From JB111 sp049856295 (GTDB lineage: Bacteria > Actinomycetota > Actinomycetes > Actinomycetales > Actinomycetaceae), in the NCBI RefSeq assembly GCF_049856295.1, contig NZ_JBNDMZ010000007.1:1-64000 (forward strand): a stretch of 64,000 bases of DNA. Reading direction: 5' to 3'. Of the stretch, positions 35,901 through 43,598 are shown piece by piece. The translations under genes and the position numbers were made by a program. The notes below the pieces were generated by a model. The model searched no databases and was not told the DNA's origin. It saw only the letters and a list, made by a program, of their open reading frames with translations. Numbering within the stretch: position 1 is the first letter of the stretch; every line of letters begins with the position of its first letter.

Positions 35901-36024
35901 CCGGACATCATGCCTCCGGCGGGCACCGCGCGGTCGCGCGCCGGCCTTAGCCGTGGGCGAACCGGGCGCGGCGCGGGGCTCGCGGCGCACTACCGTGGGA
36001 GTCCGATCGAAGCCGAGGAGTGCC

Positions 36025-37593
36025 ATGAGCCAGGACCCCGCCCCGCGCGAGCCCGAGGACGGCGACGCCGACAGGAGCAGCTGGGAGGAGATGCTCTCCT
36101 CGATGCTCGGCCCGGAGGCCGCCGCGCAGGCCGTCCAGGCGATGCGCAGCGCCGGCATGGACCCAGCGGCCATGGGCCAGGCGGCCGGCCTGCCCGGCGA
36201 CGCCGCGTCCCTCGGCCCGCTCATCGCGCAGGTCCAGGCGATGATGCGGCCCGACGGCAGCGGCCCCGTCAACTGGCGGCTCGCCACCGACCTGGCGCGA
36301 CGCACCGCCACCGCGGAGGGCGACCCTGCGGTCACGTCCGCCGAGGCCGACGCCGTCCGCGCGGCCCTGCGCGCCGCGGACCTGTGGCTCGACGTCGCCA
36401 CCGAGCTCCCGCCGGCCGGCGGCCCGCGCGAGGCCCTCACCCGGGCGGCCTGGGTCGAGCGCACCCTGCCGATGTTCCGCTCGCTCGCCGAGCCGGTCGC
36501 GGCCTCGATGTCCCACGCGCTCGCGGGGGCCATCGGCAAGCAGCTCGAGGACGCCCCCGAGGAGATCAAGGCGTTCGGCGCGCAGCTTGGCGACGAGAGC
36601 GGGCTGCTCGGCCAGATCGGGCAGGCCGTCTACGGCATGCAGCTCGGCCAGGCCGTGGGCACGCTCGCCCGCGAGGTGGTCGGCACGACCGACATCTCGA
36701 TCCCGCTGCTCGCCGACCCCGGCGCCGCCCTCGTGCCCGCGAACGTCGCCGCGTTCGCCGAGGGGCTCGAGATCCCGCTCGACGAGGTGCGCCACTTCCT
36801 CGCCGTCCGCGAGCTCGCGCACGCCCGGGTCTTCGCGCACTCCCCGTGGCTGCGCGCCGGGGTGGTCGACGCCGTCACCGCCTACGCGCGCGCGATCACG
36901 ATCGACACCTCGAAGATCGAGGACGCGGTTCGGTCCGTCGACCCCACCGACCCGGACGCGCTGCGCGGGGCGATGTCCGGCGGCGTGTTCGACCAGGACG
37001 ACACCCCCGAGCAGGAGGCGGCCCTCGGCCGGCTCGCCACGCTGCTCGCGCTCGTCGAGGGCTGGGTGGAGGAGGTGACGGCCCGCGCCGTCGCCCCGCA
37101 CCTGCCGCACGGGGTCCAGCTGCGCGAGATGCTCCGCCGGCGCCGGGCGGCCGGCGGCCCCGCCGAGCAGACCTTCTCCACCCTGGTCGGCCTCGATCTG
37201 CGGCCGCGCAGCCTGCGCGAGGCCGCGCGCCTGTGGGAGCTCTACGGCGCGGAGCGCGGCCAGGAGGCCCGCGACGAGCTGTGGTCCCACCCGGACGTCC
37301 TGCCCACGGCCGAGGAGCTCGCCGACCCCGAGGGCTTCGCCGCCGGGCGGGAGAAGGCCGCCGAGGAGACCTCCGACGTCGACTCCTTCCTCGCCGAGCT
37401 CTTCGCCGAGGACGGCGACGGGCAAGCAGGTGGCGACGCGGGCGACGGCGCGGGTGACGGCGCGGCCTCGGACGATGCCTCCGATGAAGACGCGGGCTCG
37501 AGCGAGACCGGGGACGGCTCGGGCGAAGGCGACTCCCGAACGGACGGTTCGGGCGGGGATGGCTCCGACGACGAGGCCCCTCCGGGCGGCTGA
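36025..37593 (+). CDS. DUF2342 zinc-dependent metalloprotease-like protein
   Basis: A 522-aa protein of the DUF2342/TIGR03624 family (Rv3195-like), predicted metal-dependent hydrolase. The putative metal-binding helix is HFLAVRELAHARVFAHSPWL at about residues 255-275. The last 90 residues are a highly acidic Asp/Gly/Ser tail (GDGQAGGDAGDGAGDG) with repetitive codons. GAGGAG 6 nt upstream fixes the ATG at 36025. It is divergent from the YlbL-like gene. Confidence 0.9.
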   Translation: MSQDPAPREPEDGDADRSSWEEMLSSMLGPEAAAQAVQAMRSAGMDPAAMGQAAGLPGDAASLGPLIAQVQAMMRPDGSGPVNWRLATDLARRTATAEGDPAVTSAEADAVRAALRAADLWLDVATELPPAGGPREALTRAAWVERTLPMFRSLAEPVAASMSHALAGAIGKQLEDAPEEIKAFGAQLGDESGLLGQIGQAVYGMQLGQAVGTLAREVVGTTDISIPLLADPGAALVPANVAAFAEGLEIPLDEVRHFLAVRELAHARVFAHSPWLRAGVVDAVTAYARAITIDTSKIEDAVRSVDPTDPDALRGAMSGGVFDQDDTPEQEAALGRLATLLALVEGWVEEVTARAVAPHLPHGVQLREMLRRRRAAGGPAEQTFSTLVGLDLRPRSLREAARLWELYGAERGQEARDELWSHPDVLPTAEELADPEGFAAGREKAAEETSDVDSFLAELFAEDGDGQAGGDAGDGAGDGAASDDASDEDAGSSETGDGSGEGDSRTDGSGGDGSDDEAPPGG

Positions 37594-37683
37594 CGCACCG
37601 CCGTCCACAGCCCGCGCGACCTGGGGACGACCCGGGCGCGCGCCCCCGTCCGGGTGGCAGCGTCTGCCCCGGGGGTGGTCGAG

Positions 37684-38778
37684 ATGCGACTGGTGTCCGG
37701 GATGGACGTGCTGTGGCGGGGAGCCGGTTCCTCGCAGGTCGGGAGCGACCCTCGGTGCGCCGTGGTGCTCGAGGGGCTCAGCGGCGCCGAGCAGCAGCTG
37801 ATCGAGGCCCTGGCCGGCTCCCCCTCGCGGCAGGACCTGCGCCGCCGGGGTGCGGCGTCGGGCGTGAGCTCGGCCCGGGTGGACCGCCTCGTCGAGCTGC
37901 TCACGCGCGCCGGAGTGGTGACGGAACCTCCGTCGGTCGACGGGCGGACGGCGCACGGCGGGTCTCCCTCCCTGCGCCCCGCGGGAGACGGGACGACCGG
38001 CGACGCGCAGTGGCGAGAGCGGGCGGGGCTCGCGGGGGCGGCCGGTCTCGCTGGGGCGGCCGGTATCGCGGGAGCGGCCGGTGCTGTCGACGCGCTCGCA
38101 TCCGCGGTCGTCGGCGTCACCGGCCTCGGGCGCACCGGCGCGCTCACGGCCGCCGGACTGGCCGCGGCCGGGGTCGGCACCCTGCTGCTCTCGGACCCCT
38201 CCCCCGTCCTGTCGACCGACGTCCTCCCCTACCGGTCGACCGACGTCGGCCGGCCGCGGGAGTCGCGGGTCGCCGAGGACCTGCGCTCCGCCGCACCGCT
38301 GCTCCGGTTCGGCGCCCCGGCGGGCACCTGGCCCGATCTCGTGGTGGTGACGACCTCCCGCGTGAGCGACCCGCCCCTCCTCCGCCGCCTGACGCAGGAG
38401 GACGTACCGCATCTGGTCGTCGTCGTCGGGGAGCTCGCCACGACCGTCGGTCCGCTCGTCGTCCCCGGCCGGGGGCCGTGCGCGCGGTGCCTCGACCTCG
38501 CCCGCGCTCGGTCCGAGCGGGCGTGGCCGGCGGTCGCCACCCAGCTGCGGGTCCTGCCGGAGCAGGCCGAGCCCTACACGCAGGCGAGCTGGGCGGCCGG
38601 GACCGCGGTGCGCGCCGCCCTCGAGCTCCTGCGGGCGCCGGGCGGGCGGCCCGCGCTGACCGGGGCGTCGGTCGAGCTCGACCTCGACGGGGCCGAGCTG
38701 CGGCGTGAGTGGCCGGTGCACCCGGACTGCGGGTGCACCGGTCCGGAGCCCACGAGGGGGTCCGGGGTCACGGGATGA
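37684..38778 (+). CDS. ThiF/E1-like cyclodehydratase-type protein
   Basis: A 364-aa protein resembling the E1/ThiF-fold partner proteins of azole-modified peptide synthesis. An N-terminal winged-helix-like part (DVLWRG to LTRAGVVTE, about 1-80) is followed by an Ala/Gly repeat (GLAGAAGLAGAAGIAGAAGA). A Rossmann-type motif (VGVTGLGRTGALTAAGLAAAG) and zinc-type pairs CARC and CGC near the C terminus follow. The ATP-binding Arg and Lys of active E1 enzymes are not obvious. No precursor peptide, YcaO or dehydrogenase lies in view, so it may have another role. The ATG at 37684 is probable; a ribosome site is weak. Confidence 0.7.
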   Translation: MRLVSGMDVLWRGAGSSQVGSDPRCAVVLEGLSGAEQQLIEALAGSPSRQDLRRRGAASGVSSARVDRLVELLTRAGVVTEPPSVDGRTAHGGSPSLRPAGDGTTGDAQWRERAGLAGAAGLAGAAGIAGAAGAVDALASAVVGVTGLGRTGALTAAGLAAAGVGTLLLSDPSPVLSTDVLPYRSTDVGRPRESRVAEDLRSAAPLLRFGAPAGTWPDLVVVTTSRVSDPPLLRRLTQEDVPHLVVVVGELATTVGPLVVPGRGPCARCLDLARARSERAWPAVATQLRVLPEQAEPYTQASWAAGTAVRAALELLRAPGGRPALTGASVELDLDGAELRREWPVHPDCGCTGPEPTRGSGVTG

Positions 38779-38815
38779 GCGGGTCACCGGGTGAGGTCTC
38801 ACGAGGCGACCGGTC

Positions 38816-38856
38816 GTCGTCTTGAGGGGTTCGTCGTCGTGAGGGGTTCGTCGTCG
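38816..38856 (+). repeat. 17-bp tandem repeat, 2.4 copies
   Basis: GTCGTCTTGAGGGGTTC (38816-38832), the one-base variant at 38833-38849 and a partial GTCGTCG at 38850-38856, between two convergent gene ends. Confidence 0.8.
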
Positions 38857-38900
38857 GGCTCCCAGCCCGCGCGGGTGACGGGCGGCAGCACACAGGTGAC

Positions 38901-38936
38901 GGGCGGGCGCTCGGCAGGTGTGCCGGGCGCCCGCCC
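38901..38936 (-). terminator. Terminator of whiB7
   Basis: GGGCGGGCGCTCGGCA (38901-38916) pairs with 38921-38936 with one G-T wobble, four-base loop, 17 bp past the whiB7 stop. Confidence 0.75.
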
Positions 38937-38952
38937 GCCCCTCACTCGTCCC

Positions 38953-39309
38953 TCAGGCGGCGGCGTTCTTCCGCGGACGACCGCGGCCGCGCTTGACGGC
39001 CACGACGACGCCGTCGACGAAGACCTCGCCGCCCCAGACGCCCCACGGCTCACCGCGCTCGACGGCGCCGGCCAGGCAGGCCTCCCGCAGGGGGCAGGGG
39101 CCGCACATGGACTTGGCCAGCTCGACCTCGGTGGTCCGCTCGGCGAACCACAGGTCGGGGTCGTCAGAGGTGAGGCAGGGCAGGGCCGCCGGGTCGCCCT
39201 CGTCGGTGCTGTGCGACGGGCGCGCGAGGCCGATCGAGGCGGTGGTGGGGCGCGTCGTCGCGTCGGTCCTGATGGATGGGGCCAGGTACGCAGTGGTCTG
39301 CGTGGTCAT
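38953..39309 (-). CDS. whiB7: Antibiotic-resistance regulator WhiB7
   Basis: A 118-aa Wbl regulator that activates intrinsic antibiotic resistance genes. Cluster cysteines are at 45, 69, 72 and 78. EPWGVWGGEVF and the AT-hook RGRGRPRKN identify WhiB7 rather than other Wbl proteins. Its disordered first 43 residues are variable in the family. GGAG stands 8 nt before the ATG at 39309. The long leader holds a uORF, an attenuator hairpin and an AT-rich autoregulated promoter, matching whiB7 control in mycobacteria and Streptomyces. It sits next to uvrD2, mrx1 and nudC, as in M. tuberculosis. Confidence 0.96.
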   Translation of the reverse strand: MTTQTTAYLAPSIRTDATTRPTTASIGLARPSHSTDEGDPAALPCLTSDDPDLWFAERTTEVELAKSMCGPCPLREACLAGAVERGEPWGVWGGEVFVDGVVVAVKRGRGRPRKNAAA

Positions 39310-39357
39310 CGGGTGCTCCGGTGGTGCGTCGGTCTCCTGGTGGGGGACGGCGACGAG

Positions 39358-39379
39358 GCCGTCGGGTTGTCCCGACGGC
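39358..39379 (-). terminator. whiB7 attenuator hairpin
   Basis: GCCGTCGGG and CCCGACGGC (39358-39366 with 39371-39379) form a perfect 9-bp stem with a TTGT/ACAA loop between the uORF stop and whiB7. A competing hairpin, CACGC/GCGTG at 39381-39393, abuts it and overlaps the end of the uORF. This fits translation-dependent attenuation. Confidence 0.75.
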
Positions 39380-39393
39380 GCACGCGGAGCGTG

Positions 39394-39606
39394 TCAGCCC
39401 AGGTCGGGACGGAGGTGCGCCGTGGGGCGCGCGAGGTTCCGCGGACGGGGGAACGCAGAGTTCTCCCCGGCAGCATCGGCGCCGCGATCACGAAGGCCCG
39501 CAGCGGCGACGCCACCTGCGCACGCGGAGGTGCTCGCGAACGCATTGCGCGCGTTCACAGCGGACACGGCGAGATCGATACCGATCGCGTAGCTGCTGTT
39601 CCTCAT
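39394..39606 (-). CDS. whiB7 leader uORF
   Basis: A 70-aa upstream frame starting MRNSSYAIGIDLAV with a very strong ribosome site (AAGGAGGT, 7 nt before the ATG). Its product is unlikely to matter; in whiB7 leaders, ribosome stalling on the uORF by antibiotics changes RNA folding and lets transcription reach whiB7. It ends 84 bp before whiB7, and the attenuator follows within 15 bp. Known uORFs are usually shorter, so its start or extent could differ. Confidence 0.7.
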   Translation of the reverse strand: MRNSSYAIGIDLAVSAVNARNAFASTSACAGGVAAAGLRDRGADAAGENSAFPRPRNLARPTAHLRPDLG

Positions 39607-39683
39607 CTCGAGCACCTCCTTCTCCTCACCAGGGGATCGTCGTGGCTGGCTAGACCCGATCCCGTTCGACACGGACAACAGCG

Positions 39684-39721
39684 ACAGTAGGCGGCCCCCA
39701 TCCGAGGCACAAGGGAATTAA
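39684..39721 (-). promoter_or_regulatory. whiB7 promoter with AT-rich WhiB7 element
   Basis: On the minus strand: TTAATT (39721-39716), then -35 TTGTGC (39712-39707), a 17-bp spacer and -10 TACTGT (39689-39684). A short AT tract just upstream of -35 is the mark of promoters bound by WhiB7 with the main sigma factor, here implying autoactivation. Confidence 0.8.
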
Positions 39722-39806
39722 CGGACGGACTTTCGAGATCGCCACGCGGCGGTCCGGGCGGCGGTCCTGGGTACGTGTCGGACGACCGTCGGGCGCCCCG
39801 TCCTGC

Positions 39807-41954
39807 TCACCCCTCCGTGCGGCTCAGCCACTCCTCCGCGTCGACCTCCTCGCCGCGCACGACGGCGAGCACCTGGCCGCCGAAGCGGTCGAGCTTCGTG
39901 GCCCCGACGCCCCGGATGAGTCCGAGCTGGCGCAGGTCAGCGGGCTGGTGGACGGCGATCTGCTGCAGCGTCGCGTCGGGAAGCACCGAGTAGGCGGGCC
40001 ACCCGCGCAGCCGCGCGGCCTCCGAGCGCCACGTGCGCAGGCGCTCGAAGAGCTCGACCGCCTCGGGGTGCTCCGTCGCGAAGCTCTCGGCCCGGGCCTT
40101 GGCCGCAGCCTTCTTGCTCGACCGGTCGCCGCCGCCGCGGCCACCGCGCTCCTCCTCGGGCCACATGCTGTCGAGGAACCGCGAGCGCTTGCGGCTCGCC
40201 CGCCCGCCGGCCTGGCGTGCACGCGCGAAGCTCAGCTGGAGGTGCTCCCGGGCCCGGGTCACGCCCACGTACAGCAGCCGGCGCTCCTCGGCGATCTCGG
40301 CGTAGTCGTCGGCGTGGGAGATCGGCATGAGCCCCTCGGAGACGCCGACGAGGAAGACCGCGTCCCACTCCAGGCCCTTCGCCGCGTGCAGGGAGGCAAG
40401 GGTGACGCCCTCGACCGTGGGGGCGTGCTGCGCGGACGCGCGCTCGTCGAGCTCCGCGACGAGGTCCCCGAGGTCGGCCTGACGGGTCGCCGCGAGCGAG
40501 TCGGCGAGCTGGACGAGCGAGTCGAGCGCGTCCCACCGCTCCCGGGCGGCACCGCGCTGGGCGGGCGGCTCGGGCGACCATCCGGCGCCGGACAGCAGGT
40601 CCCGGACCGTCGGCCCGAGCTCGGCGTCCGCCATCGACCGGACGGCACCGCGCAGGAGGACGATCGCGTCGCGGACCTCGCGCCGCGAGAAGAACCGCTC
40701 GCCGCCCCGCAGGAGGTAGCCGATGCCGCGCTCCGCGAACGCCTGCTCGAACGCCTCGGACTGGGCGTTCGTCCGGAACAGGACGGCCATCTCGCTCAGG
40801 GCCACCCCTTCCTTCTGCAGCTCACCGATCCGGCGGGCCACCCCCGCCGCTTCGGCGGCGTCGTCGTCGTAGGTCTCGTACCGCACGGGGACCGAGCTCG
40901 GCCGCTGGGCGACGAGCTCGACCGCGGCACGGTCCCGGTCGCTGCCGGCGCGGGCGAGGATCTCGTTGGCGACCCGCACCACCTGCGGGGTGGATCGGTA
41001 GTCCCGCACGAGACGGACGACGGCGGCGCCCTTGTAGCGCCGCGGGAACTCGGTGAGGAAGCGGGGGGTCGCGCCGGTGAACGAGTAGATCGTCTGACTC
41101 ACGTCCCCGACGACGCACAGCTCCTTGCTGTCCCCGAGCCACAGATCGAGGAGGCGCTGCTGAAGGGGCGAGACGTCCTGGTACTCGTCGACGACGAACC
41201 GGTTGTACTGGCCGCGCACCTCGTCTCGCACGTCGGTGCGCTCGAGGAGCATCGCGACCATCGACAGCAGCACGTCCTCGAAGTCGATGACGCCGCGCTC
41301 GGTCTTGACCGACTCGTAGAGCTCGAGGAGGCGGGCGATGGTCGCGCGATCGTGGCCGCCGACCTCGTCGCGGTCCTTCGACGCCGCGATGCGCGGGTAG
41401 TCCTCGGGCGTGACGAGGCTGACCTTGGCCCACTCGACCTCGGCCGCGAGGTCGCGCACCGTCACGCGGTCCGCCCCCAGGCCGAGGCGCCCCGCGGCCT
41501 CCGCGACGAGGCTCGCCTTGTGGGGGGCGATCTGTGGCACGGGTCCGCCGACGACACGGGGCCAGAAGTAGGAGAGCTGGCGCAGCGCGGCGGAGTGGAA
41601 GGTGCGGGCCTGGACGGCGCCCGCGCCGAGGTCCCGCAGGCGCGACCGGAGCTCGCCGGCCGCGCGGGCGGTGAAGGTGACGGCGAGCATGCGGCGCGGG
41701 TCGTAGGCGCCGGTGCGGACGCCGTAGGCGATGCGGTAGGTGATGGCGCGGGTCTTGCCGGTGCCCGCGCCGGCGAGGACCGACATGGGGCCGGTGAGGT
41801 GCTCGGCGACGGCCCGCTGGTCCGGGTCGAGCGCGTCGAGCAGCCGGGCGGGGTCCTCCGGCTCGGGCGCTCCGGAGGCCGGGTCGGAGCCGGCCAGGTC
41901 GGATCCGGCGGGGACACGGGTGGGATCGAGGGCATCGTTCAGCGGCGCGGACAT
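39807..41954 (-). CDS. uvrD2: ATP-dependent DNA helicase UvrD2
   Basis: A 715-aa superfamily 1A helicase. Motif I is LAGAGTGKTRAI, motif II VVDEYQDVSPLQQ, motif III GDVSQTIYSFTGA, and VTLASLHAAKGLEWD and LLYVGVTRAREHL follow. A C-terminal HRDC domain (about 630-705) marks the UvrD2 type. The start MSAPLND at 41954 is the nearest before the conserved core; upstream codons look noncoding. It is divergent from mrx1, and its 3' end faces the whiB7 promoter. Confidence 0.95.
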   Translation of the reverse strand: MSAPLNDALDPTRVPAGSDLAGSDPASGAPEPEDPARLLDALDPDQRAVAEHLTGPMSVLAGAGTGKTRAITYRIAYGVRTGAYDPRRMLAVTFTARAAGELRSRLRDLGAGAVQARTFHSAALRQLSYFWPRVVGGPVPQIAPHKASLVAEAAGRLGLGADRVTVRDLAAEVEWAKVSLVTPEDYPRIAASKDRDEVGGHDRATIARLLELYESVKTERGVIDFEDVLLSMVAMLLERTDVRDEVRGQYNRFVVDEYQDVSPLQQRLLDLWLGDSKELCVVGDVSQTIYSFTGATPRFLTEFPRRYKGAAVVRLVRDYRSTPQVVRVANEILARAGSDRDRAAVELVAQRPSSVPVRYETYDDDAAEAAGVARRIGELQKEGVALSEMAVLFRTNAQSEAFEQAFAERGIGYLLRGGERFFSRREVRDAIVLLRGAVRSMADAELGPTVRDLLSGAGWSPEPPAQRGAARERWDALDSLVQLADSLAATRQADLGDLVAELDERASAQHAPTVEGVTLASLHAAKGLEWDAVFLVGVSEGLMPISHADDYAEIAEERRLLYVGVTRAREHLQLSFARARQAGGRASRKRSRFLDSMWPEEERGGRGGGDRSSKKAAAKARAESFATEHPEAVELFERLRTWRSEAARLRGWPAYSVLPDATLQQIAVHQPADLRQLGLIRGVGATKLDRFGGQVLAVVRGEEVDAEEWLSRTEG

Positions 41955-42116
41955 CGGGTCCAGTCTCTCAGGGGGCGACGACACCGCCGGGCCGGCCTGT
42001 GGACGGGCAGGCGGTGGCGTGCGGTGGCGCGTCGTGCCGTGGCGCGCGGTCGCGCGCCGGCACGGACGGACGGACGTCACGGCGCGACGTCGGCACGGGG
42101 CACGACACGCCGACGG

Positions 42117-42144
42117 GGAAGAATTCGGACGGCGTACTGTGTTG
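42117..42144 (+). promoter_or_regulatory. Possible SigR-type promoter of mrx1
   Basis: GGAAG at 42117-42121 and GTTG at 42141-42144 with 19 bp between resemble the SigR pattern GGAAT-N18/19-GTT. TACTGT at 42135-42140 is an alternative vegetative -10. Mycoredoxin genes belong to thiol-stress regulons, which makes the reading plausible. Confidence 0.35.
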
Positions 42145-42208
42145 GTGCAGGCAGGACCGGCCCCCGCCGGTCGGCGCACGACGCCTCACCCCCTTCCGAA
42201 GGATGACG

Positions 42209-42469
42209 ATGACGGTCACCGCCCCCCAGCCCGGCTCGGTCACGATGTTCACCACCACCTGGTGCGGATACTGCAGGAACCTCAAGAAGCAGATGACCTC
42301 CGCGGGCATCGCGTTCACCGAGATCGACATCGAGCAGACGCCGGACGCCGCGAGGCTCGTGGCCGAGGTCAACGACGGAAACGAGGTCGTCCCCACCGTC
42401 CTGTTCACGGACGGGACGACCGCGACGAACCCCTCCCTCAGCGAGGTCCGCAAGCGCCTCGAGGCGTGA
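42209..42469 (+). CDS. mrx1: Mycoredoxin Mrx1
   Basis: An 86-aa glutaredoxin-fold protein that reduces mycothiol mixed disulfides. The active site is CGYC in FTTTWCGYCRNLKKQM, followed by EVVPTVLF (cis-Pro) and the C-terminal helix. GAAGG with a six-base gap selects the ATG at 42209 over 42203. Its neighbours uvrD2, nudC and whiB7 match the mycobacterial order. The 3' end runs into a repeat array shared with nudC. Confidence 0.95.
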   Translation: MTVTAPQPGSVTMFTTTWCGYCRNLKKQMTSAGIAFTEIDIEQTPDAARLVAEVNDGNEVVPTVLFTDGTTATNPSLSEVRKRLEA

Positions 42470-42482
42470 GTACTACGTGCGG

Positions 42483-42591
42483 CCGCACTCTCGGCAGATC
42501 GACACCGCACTCTCGACCCGCTGCACGACGACGAACCGCAATCTCGGCGGCTCCCAACCGCAATCTCGACGGGCACCAACCGCAATCTCGA
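42483..42591 (-). repeat. TCGAGAKTGCGG repeats, cluster 4 (5 copies)
   Basis: Reverse-orientation cores start at 42483 (variant ending GG), 42505, 42536 (variant), 42558 and 42580. Four of the spacings are 22 bp or 31 bp, and the last three units keep the 22-bp period. The array fills the gap between convergent mrx1 and nudC. Confidence 0.88.
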
Positions 42592-42604
42592 CGGAACGGG
42601 TGGG

Positions 42605-43555
42605 TCAGCCGAGGAGCTCTCCGCCGTACCAGTCCTCGATGAGCGAGCGGGCGATCGAGCTGCGCATCGGCAGGTAGACCTCGCCGAGGCGCACCGCGCT
42701 CTCGAGCTCCTCGCGCGTGAAGAGCCGCAGCTCGGTGACCTCCTCGCCGTCCGGCCGCGCGTCCTCGACGCCCTCGATGCGCGCGGTGTAGCCGAGCATG
42801 AGCGAGCACGGGAACGGCCAGGGCTGCGAGCCGCGGTACTCCATCTCGACGACCCGGACGTTGGACTCCTCCATGATCTCGCGCCGCACGGCCTCCTCGG
42901 CGGACTCCCCCGACTCGACGTAGCCCGCGAGCGTGGAGAACCGGCCCTGCGGCCAGTGCACGGCGTGGCCGAGCATGAGGCGGTCGCGGTCGTCGACGAG
43001 GGCGACGATGACGGCCGGGTCGGTGCGCGGGAAGTGCGGCACCTCGTCCTGGGCGCACCACCGCATCCACCCGGCGCTGCGGACCTCGGTCGGCTCCCCG
43101 CACCGCGGGCAGCGCGGGTGGCGGCGGTGCCAAGCGCCGAGCGCCACCGCGGTCGTGGCCAGCCCGGCGTCGCGGTCGCTCAGCGCGTCCCCGACGTCGC
43201 GCAGGTGGAGTGTCTGCAGCCCGTGCACGAGCTCGACGAGCGCCGCGTCCTCGACGATCGGCACGCCGTCGAGGTCCCGCTCGCGGCCGAGCTCGTCGGG
43301 CAGGACGACGGACAGGTAGGTGTGCTCGTCGTCGGCCCCGAGGAGGTGGACGTGCTCCGGGGTCCAGGTGATTCCCGGGACGTCGGCGGGGGCGAGCAGG
43401 ACGAGCGCGTCGTCGGCGACCGCCACCTCGCCCTGGGACACGAGCAGCACCCGGGTCGTCGGGTCCTCACGCAGCCGCTCGTAGAGGCCGTCCTCGTCGC
43501 GCCGCTCGGCGGCCTGGTCGACGGTGGATCGGGCGAGGGGCAGGTCCGCGAGCAT
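42605..43555 (-). CDS. nudC: NADH pyrophosphatase / NAD-RNA decapping hydrolase NudC
   Basis: A 316-aa Nudix enzyme cleaving NADH and NAD-capped RNA. It has a zinc ribbon (CPRCG and a later Cys near WCAQDE; the second pair is not complete), the Nudix box GYVESGESAEEAVRREIMEES and the NudC-specific signature SQPWPFPCSLM. The ATG at 43555 follows TACCGT at six bases, so it is leaderless; the longer frame adds about 35 Arg-rich residues without similarity. It is convergent with mrx1. Confidence 0.95.
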   Translation of the reverse strand: MLADLPLARSTVDQAAERRDEDGLYERLREDPTTRVLLVSQGEVAVADDALVLLAPADVPGITWTPEHVHLLGADDEHTYLSVVLPDELGRERDLDGVPIVEDAALVELVHGLQTLHLRDVGDALSDRDAGLATTAVALGAWHRRHPRCPRCGEPTEVRSAGWMRWCAQDEVPHFPRTDPAVIVALVDDRDRLMLGHAVHWPQGRFSTLAGYVESGESAEEAVRREIMEESNVRVVEMEYRGSQPWPFPCSLMLGYTARIEGVEDARPDGEEVTELRLFTREELESAVRLGEVYLPMRSSIARSLIEDWYGGELLG

Positions 43556-43598
43556 GACCCCACGGTAGGCCCGAACGGGCCGCGGCGTCCCTCCTCGG

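Noticed and set aside
42483..42591. CRISPR array
   Set aside because: Units are only 12-14 bp of conserved core with 8-10 bp of similar filler, not 25-40 bp repeats with unique spacers, and no cas gene is present.
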